Shown in pieces: positions 32,289 through 36,598 of a stretch of DNA of 36,598 nucleotides. The position numbers were made by a program, and so were the translations under genes. The first letter of the stretch is position 1; the number at the start of each line of letters is the position of its first letter. The notes beneath the pieces are model-generated. The model was given only the letters and a program-made list of their open reading frames with translations. It was not told the DNA's origin and made no database searches. Source of the DNA: Nitrospinaceae bacterium (GTDB lineage: Bacteria > Nitrospinota > Nitrospinia > Nitrospinales > VA-1); contig JAJDBG010000115.1 of assembly GCA_029261475.1 (NCBI GenBank), positions 1 to 36,598 of the forward strand, given 5' to 3'.

Positions 32289-34049
32289 TCAGTTCAATAA
32301 ACTGTCGACTGTGTTTAGAAGTTTTTCTACGTTTATCGGCTTGGTCAGGTAATTGCGGAATCCCATATTAAGTGCTTCTTGAATGTCTTTATTTATAGCG
32401 TCAGCAGTCAATGCAATAACGGGAATGCTTTTGGTTTCTTTCATTGTTTGTAATTTTTGGAACGCTTCAATTCCACTCATTCCGGGCATATGAATGTCCA
32501 TCAGGATGATGTCAGGGAGTTCTTTTTGAGCCATTGCAATGCCATCTAAAGCATTGGATGCTGACAGTAGTTTTATATAAGGTCTTTCCTCCAGAATTTG
32601 TTTGACGAGTTCTACATTCACTGAGATGTCTTCAATATACAGGATTTTTTTTTCACCAACTGAGGTTTTGATAGCAGATTCATTGGTATTTCCTTCAACT
32701 CCAATTTCACCATTTGAGGGTAAGGGAGTTTGGTCTGCAATAGGAATGTCTATATAGAAAAAGCTGCCTTCCCCGAAAACACTTTCAAAGTCAATACGCC
32801 CTCCCATCATTTCTATAAGTTGTTTTGTTATTGTGAGTCCAATGCCGGTTCCTTCAATTTTTTCCGCATTGGCGTCAAAACGCTCAAAGGGTTCGAAGAG
32901 TTTATTTTTTTTGTTATCAGAGATACCGTTACCCGTGTCTCTTATCCCTATACGAACCATGCCGTTCCTGTTTTTTTCAAAAGAAATAACTATCGACCCA
33001 TTAGGTTTATTGTATTTAATTGCATTGGAAACCAGATTTAACAGAACTTGCTTGATGCGAAGGGGATCTGCCAGAATAAAACAACTGTCCTCTGAGGTTT
33101 TCTTATACTCAAGAGATATATTGTTCGATTTTAGCAATGTCTTTGAGAGGGATATCACATTATCCAGGATGTGGTTGATGTCTATTTTTTTGATGTCGAG
33201 GTCGATTTTTCCAGATTCTACTTTTGATAGATCAAGGACTTCATTGATGAGCTTTAAAAGATGCTCACCAGCCGAAGATATCATCCCAATGTTTTTCTTT
33301 TGCAGGTCTGTTAGTGTTTCTTCATTCATTCTCAATAATTGAGAAAATCCGAGTATCGCGTTCAAGGGAGTACGAAGCTCATGGCTCATCTTGGCTAAAA
33401 AATTGGATTTAGCCAGATTGGATTTTTCAGCTCTATTTTTTTGCTCAAGGAGTTCAGCGGTTTTAGACTCAACTTCAAGTTGAAGGTTATCCCGGTTCTC
33501 ACTCAGGAGGTTGAACAAAGAAGTATTTTGGAGGGAATTTGCGGCATAATGAATGACTATCGAGATTAATTTTAATTTTTGCTTGAATGATGGCTGGTCG
33601 GTATCCTTCAGCAAGCCCGAAAACATGCCAATCACTCGGGACTGTGTTGCCAAGACATGAAGAACAAGAGAACGGTCTTCGGATGAGGATTTAGATAAAA
33701 CAGGTTGGTTCTGATTTATAGCCCACGCAAATTTCCCACTTTCTGTGGCTTTCTGAACTTCGTTGTCCAATTCGATGCGCTTGTTTTCAGGTGAGATATA
33801 TTTGAGATCGAAGTCACAGTCATCTTCTTTTACAATGTAAAAACCAACCGCCTGGAAAGGCAAAATTTTAACAAGGTATTGAAAGGTTTTTTCTAAAATA
33901 ACATCTGGATTTCTATTACTCTGCGCATTGCCATGAAATGTTCCTAATGAAGCAAGGAGATCTAGTGCAAAAAACTGAGTTCTGCACATTTCTTCAAGGT
34001 GCTCAAGTCGAGCCTCTTTTCCCATACTATTTTCACCTTGTTTCATCAT
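32289..34049 (-). CDS. Hybrid sensor histidine kinase (GAF-like, HisKA, HATPase, receiver)
   Basis: A 586-residue cytoplasmic kinase without membrane segments. Order: GAF-like sensor region (about 48-180), coiled coil, HisKA dimer domain with H223 in AKMSHELRTPLNA, HATPase core with N-box LVSNAIKYN, IRDTGNGISDNKK, FERFDANAEKIEGTGIGLTI, and a C-terminal receiver (about 468-586) with D518 in IILMDIHMPG and K in LTKPIN. It can autophosphorylate and pass phosphate to its own receiver; a histidine phosphotransferase is not visible here. AGGATAAA before ATG 34049 gives the start. It is 6 bases after the HDOD gene, so they form one operon with the DUF3391-like gene. Confidence 0.93.
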   Translation of the reverse strand: MMKQGENSMGKEARLEHLEEMCRTQFFALDLLASLGTFHGNAQSNRNPDVILEKTFQYLVKILPFQAVGFYIVKEDDCDFDLKYISPENKRIELDNEVQKATESGKFAWAINQNQPVLSKSSSEDRSLVLHVLATQSRVIGMFSGLLKDTDQPSFKQKLKLISIVIHYAANSLQNTSLFNLLSENRDNLQLEVESKTAELLEQKNRAEKSNLAKSNFLAKMSHELRTPLNAILGFSQLLRMNEETLTDLQKKNIGMISSAGEHLLKLINEVLDLSKVESGKIDLDIKKIDINHILDNVISLSKTLLKSNNISLEYKKTSEDSCFILADPLRIKQVLLNLVSNAIKYNKPNGSIVISFEKNRNGMVRIGIRDTGNGISDNKKNKLFEPFERFDANAEKIEGTGIGLTITKQLIEMMGGRIDFESVFGEGSFFYIDIPIADQTPLPSNGEIGVEGNTNESAIKTSVGEKKILYIEDISVNVELVKQILEERPYIKLLSASNALDGIAMAQKELPDIILMDIHMPGMSGIEAFQKLQTMKETKSIPVIALTADAINKDIQEALNMGFRNYLTKPINVEKLLNTVDSLLN

Positions 34050-34055
34050 TTTATC

Positions 34056-34901
34056 CTAAGCAAAATATGAAGCGATAACTTCCTCGTATCGCTCTGCAAC
34101 GACTCTAAGTATCGTTGGTAGCATCTCAACGGGAATGCCAATATTTCCCCAAGCATCGACTGCAATTTGGGGGATATAATGCTCGCCACTCTTACTGTGA
34201 TTGAGAAGGTGCGCAATGATGTCACCGAAATGAACGATACTTGCCTCAACTGAAAATTTTTCTGATTCCATAGGATTGTGGTGATATCTAACGACCTCCT
34301 GCTGGTATTTGGGGAGATTCCACGATTCTAGTAGAGCTTCACCGATAAGGCAGTGGTCTACTTCGAGCAAATTATTTTCGATTATGTGTGCTGGAGTTGC
34401 GTCATTGTAATTTTGTTGTATGACTTTATCTATGTCGGCCTGAAACTTGACGAGTAAAACAAGCCGCCCGATCTCATGCAGTAAGCCGGCCATATAGAAA
34501 CGCTCTGGATTTAATTCCTTTTTGTAGATGGCTAATGTTTGTGCGGCAATACCAGTAGCAATACTATGTTCCCAAAACGATTTCATAGAAATCGTTTGGC
34601 TGGGTAATTCTTTAAAAGTATTGATGATAATGGAACCCACAGCCAGATCACGAAGTTGAACCATGCCAACGATAGAGATTGCATGAGAAATGGTTCCCAC
34701 TGGCTCCTGAAAGTTATAGAGTCCGCTATTAACAATTTTTAGAAGTTGAATGGAGAGCCCCACATCTCGACTGATGACTTCTGCCAAGTCCTCGAAAGTT
34801 CCTTCGGGGTCATTGACGATAGAGTTTATCTTCATAGCCAACTCAGGCAGAGTGAACAACAGGCCTTCCTCTTCAATTAATTTTTTCAAGTCAAGTGACA
34901 T
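34056..34901 (-). CDS. HDOD-domain signalling protein
   Basis: A 281-residue protein almost wholly made of an HDOD domain (about 15-210). The family patterns are LPELAMKINSIVNDPEGTFE, EVISRDVGLSIQLLKIVNSG, GTISHAISIVGMVQLRDLAV, ATGIAAQTLAIYK and AGLLHEIGRLVLLVK, where the usual HD is HE, as is common in these proteins that lack phosphodiesterase activity. HDOD proteins act as signalling scaffolds for c-di-GMP, chemotaxis or stress circuits. ATG 34901 is chosen because GGAG lies 7 bases upstream; an earlier ATG at 34916 is possible. It overlaps the preceding gene by 11 bases. Confidence 0.9.
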   Translation of the reverse strand: MSLDLKKLIEEEGLLFTLPELAMKINSIVNDPEGTFEDLAEVISRDVGLSIQLLKIVNSGLYNFQEPVGTISHAISIVGMVQLRDLAVGSIIINTFKELPSQTISMKSFWEHSIATGIAAQTLAIYKKELNPERFYMAGLLHEIGRLVLLVKFQADIDKVIQQNYNDATPAHIIENNLLEVDHCLIGEALLESWNLPKYQQEVVRYHHNPMESEKFSVEASIVHFGDIIAHLLNHSKSGEHYIPQIAVDAWGNIGIPVEMLPTILRVVAERYEEVIASYFA

Positions 34902-35271
34902 CGAAAGGCTCCACATCGGGGTGGTTTCTAATGGTGTATCCTACAGCCAATCGAAAAAATTCTTTAGTGAGGGGGACATTGACATCATTCAATTTGAATA
35001 AATGCGAGCACTCTTCTATCGCATTAATAAGCAGGGCATCTGAGATTTGTTCGGGTATTGAGTATTTGTCCCTTTCTTCTTCTGTGACTACAGATTCTTT
35101 TTCATCTTCCCCATAGACTTCTATCTGAGTGATTCCCCATTTTTTTAATATGCTCAGGTGCTTTTCCTGAATTTTAACTCCACTGAGAATCAATGTTCTT
35201 CCATTCAATTCGACAACATTTGAAGAGGGGATCATTCCGGGTCGAAGTTTATTCAGTTTAATAATTGGCAT
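34891..35271 (-). CDS. DUF3391/PilZ-like N-domain signalling protein
   Basis: A 126-residue protein. The first 60 residues match the small domain at the N-terminus of many HD-GYP phosphodiesterases: KLNKLRPGMIPSSNVVELNG, LILSGVKIQEKHLSILKKWG and ITQIEVYGED. Here it stands without the HD-GYP part. The C-terminal 65 residues are helical and charged (EERDKYSIPEQISDALL). It is the first gene of the overlapping operon with HDOD and hybrid kinase, which suggests joint action in a c-di-GMP or related sensory circuit; that is inference. Confidence 0.75.
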   Translation of the reverse strand: MPIIKLNKLRPGMIPSSNVVELNGRTLILSGVKIQEKHLSILKKWGITQIEVYGEDEKESVVTEEERDKYSIPEQISDALLINAIEECSHLFKLNDVNVPLTKEFFRLAVGYTIRNHPDVEPFDVT

Positions 35272-35307
35272 AGCTGGATAAGGTTTGTGTCTATATTAGA
35301 AACCAAG

Positions 35308-35335
35308 ATTCTATCTATATATCATAATAACGCAA
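35308..35335 (-). promoter_or_regulatory. Sigma70-like promoter for the signalling operon
   Basis: On the minus strand TTGCGT (35335-35330), a 16-base spacer, then TAGAAT (35313-35308), about 37 bases before the ATG at 35271. Confidence 0.4.
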
Positions 35336-35528
35336 TTGTATTTTCTTTTCCAATACTCGGAAATTTAACAGCCAAATGATGTTTAAATTTAGGGATTTTG
35401 TATCTATAAATTAGTGGATTATTTTCATTGATTTTTAATTTGGAAGATTCTAACCTCAAAATTAAGAAGGTTATTTTGTTTTGGCGTATTGTTTCCTATT
35501 ATTTTAATAATCTATTGGAGAAAAATTT

Positions 35529-35852
35529 ATGAAATTTAATTTAAAACAATCGTTGGTTGCCGTGAGTTTCGCTTTTTTGTTCTTATTTGTGCAAATGGGA
35601 GCGGGCATCATTATTGACCATCCTGTTTTGACAAGCTCAGCCTTTGCCAAAAAGGATAAGCATAAGAAGGGTCATAGCAACAAGCATGGTGACAAGCATA
35701 AAGACAAAGGGAAGGATATGGACAAAGGGAAGGACAAGGATAAAGGGAAGGACAAAGACAAAGATGGAGACAAAGATAAGGACGGTGATGCTGGGAAGGA
35801 TAAAGACAAAGACAAAGACAAAGATAAGGACAAGGACAAGGATAGAGATTGA
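35529..35852 (+). CDS. Exported Lys/Asp-rich repeat protein
   Basis: A 107-residue protein with a signal peptide (about 1-40, cleavage after SSAFA) and a mature part made nearly only of Lys and Asp with Gly and His: KDKHKKGHSNKHGDKHKDKG followed by repeated KDKDK and KGKDK units. GGAG 9 bases before ATG marks a good start. The mature region is highly charged and disordered and could bind metal ions, polyphosphate, nucleic acid or the cell surface. The codons AAA/AAG-GAC/GAT form a direct repeat at DNA level. No family known to me beyond general low-complexity proteins. Confidence 0.75.
   Translation: MKFNLKQSLVAVSFAFLFLFVQMGAGIIIDHPVLTSSAFAKKDKHKKGHSNKHGDKHKDKGKDMDKGKDKDKGKDKDKDGDKDKDGDAGKDKDKDKDKDKDKDKDRD
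35695..35850 (+). repeat. Direct hexamer-based repeat coding Lys-Asp
   Basis: The unit AAGGAC/AAAGAC (or GAT) is repeated with small variations from about 35695 to 35850 within the Lys/Asp-rich gene. Its length is a multiple of three, so unit gain or loss would keep the frame. Such repeats are prone to slippage, so copy number may vary between strains. Confidence 0.7.
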
Positions 35853-35934
35853 AGATCCGAGTAAGTTCGTATGCCTCTCGTCAATAGGGGCAACGAAGTT
35901 TGTCTTTATCTTTTGTCTGTAGCAAATATGCTTG

Positions 35935-35962
35935 CTTTCTTGTAGCTGAGGCTACAAGAAAG
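35935..35962. terminator. Strong perfect hairpin between convergent genes
   Basis: CTTTCTTGTAGC (35935-35946) and GCTACAAGAAAG (35951-35962) form a perfect 12-base stem with loop TGAG. It lies downstream of the Lys/Asp-rich gene and downstream of larB, so a bidirectional terminator is likely, although U-runs are short on both sides. Confidence 0.5.
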
Positions 35963-36054
35963 TGAGTTTCTAAGCAGTATGCAGTGGCTGGTGGTTTAGA
36001 GGGGTTGACTTTTTATGGTGTGTGGAAAGCGATTGTATGGATAGCTTTTCGTGC

Positions 36055-36598
36055 TTACGGTAGTGAACTGGAAATGTTGATACGGTGTGCCAGGCAACCC
36101 GCTCCAAACCCATTGTCTATATTGACGACGCCAACACCGGGCGCACAGGAATTGAGCATCGCGAGTAAGGCCGATAGCCCCCCAAAAGATGTTCCGTAGC
36201 CGATGCTCGTCGGCAGGGCTATGACAGGGCAACTCACCAGTCCTCCCGCAACGCTGGCCAAAGCCCCATCCATTCCTGCTGTGACGATCAATACCCGGGC
36301 TGAACGGATTTGCTCGATGTGTTCAAATAATCTGTGGATACCCGCTACCCCGACATCAAATATTCGTTCTACATGACTGCCGTAAGTTTCTGCTGTGATT
36401 GCAGCCTCTTCGGCAACTCCGATATCGGAGGTTCCTGCCGTCAGAATGCATATTTTCCCCTGAGAAGTTTTTTCTGAATCATTGTTAACGATAAGAACGC
36501 GTGCCAATTCATTATAAATGGCATTTTCTGGCAGTGAGTCAGCGATTTCCTTATAGCACTCCATGGAGAGCCTTGTGCCCAAGACAGTCGCTCCTGTT
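36055..36598 (-). CDS. larB: LarB, nickel-pincer cofactor biosynthesis carboxylase/hydrolase (partial, 5' end off the right edge)
   Basis: LarB carboxylates nicotinic acid adenine dinucleotide and hydrolyses the phosphoanhydride bond at the start of nickel-pincer (lactate racemase) cofactor synthesis. The visible 180 residues carry LTAGTSDIGVAEEAAITAET, the DVGVAGIHRL block, VTAGMDGALASVAGGL, ALPTSIGYGTSFGGLSALLA and MLNSCAPGVGVVNIDNGFGA, typical of the C-terminal AIR-carboxylase-like domain. The frame is open to the last base (TGATVLGTRLS just before the edge), so the TTG at 36582 is not the start. larC and larE are not in the window. The gene ends with TAA at 36055. Confidence 0.95.
   Translation of the reverse strand, partial: TGATVLGTRLSMECYKEIADSLPENAIYNELARVLIVNNDSEKTSQGKICILTAGTSDIGVAEEAAITAETYGSHVERIFDVGVAGIHRLFEHIEQIRSARVLIVTAGMDGALASVAGGLVSCPVIALPTSIGYGTSFGGLSALLAMLNSCAPGVGVVNIDNGFGAGCLAHRINISSSLP

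Noticed and set aside
35996-36232. A minus-strand and a plus-strand frame over the larB C-terminus.
   Set aside because: Both are shadows of larB, whose motifs are unmistakable.

Overview
The window looks like a chromosomal stretch from a Gram-negative, flagellated, moderately AT-rich bacterium. Support comes from FtsEX with an EnvC-like factor, lipoprotein and periplasmic signal peptides, FliL/FliK/FlhB-like flagellar proteins, a LysM transglycosylase and hybrid two-component proteins. The mix (HmuY-like protein, SUMF1-family exported proteins, LarB, an OleD-like reductase, a deoxynucleoside kinase beside pantothenate genes) suggests a Nitrospinota- or delta-proteobacteria-like lineage. That placement is inference; no rRNA or marker gene is present. 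I see no tRNA, rRNA, CRISPR array, insertion sequence, integrase or phage gene, so this reads as core genome, not an island.

Layout. 1-1172 (-): a HmuY-like exported protein translationally coupled to a SUMF1-family lipoprotein cut by the left edge. 1342-1974 (+): an unrecognised protein. 2098-6278 (+): the envelope/division block ftsE-ftsX-EnvC-like-ctpA, with stop/start overlaps between the first three. 6435-7445: tsaD. 7496-10828 (+): flagellar accessory genes (fliL, two small proteins, a FliK-like protein, a FlhB C-terminal paralogue). 10991-13177: a MltD-type LysM transglycosylase. 13290-15524 (-): an M14-type deacylase, endonuclease III and an exported SUMF1-family protein. 15713-17114 (+): an exported protein with a methionine-rich linker, then a small protein. 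17191-18590 (-): an XRE regulator and a membrane-anchored TPR protein. 18616-21926 (-): panD, panC, panB, a deoxynucleoside kinase and a degenerate receiver protein; coaBC is divergent at 22151.

The right half has a small membrane protein too short for routine calling (23477), a receiver-PAS protein, a GlcD-type FAD oxidase, an HNH nuclease, a large HPr-domain protein, a NUDIX hydrolase, CvpA, a class IV aminotransferase, coaE overlapping an OleD-like reductase, then a three-gene signalling block on the minus strand (PilZ/DUF3391-like N-domain protein, HDOD protein, hybrid kinase). It ends with an exported Lys/Asp-repeat protein and larB, cut by the right edge.

Functional themes are division-linked peptidoglycan hydrolysis (FtsEX recruiting an EnvC-like activator, plus CtpA and MltD), coenzyme A synthesis (panBCD and coaBC close together, coaE about 8 kb on), flagellar assembly, and sensory regulation. 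Non-ATG starts, especially TTG, and 4-base TTGA/ATGA stop-start overlaps are frequent. Several good sigma70-type promoters are readable. I found no clearly new multi-gene system; the best leads are the HmuY/SUMF1 pair, the HPr-domain protein, the methionine-rich exported protein and the overlapping signalling operon.
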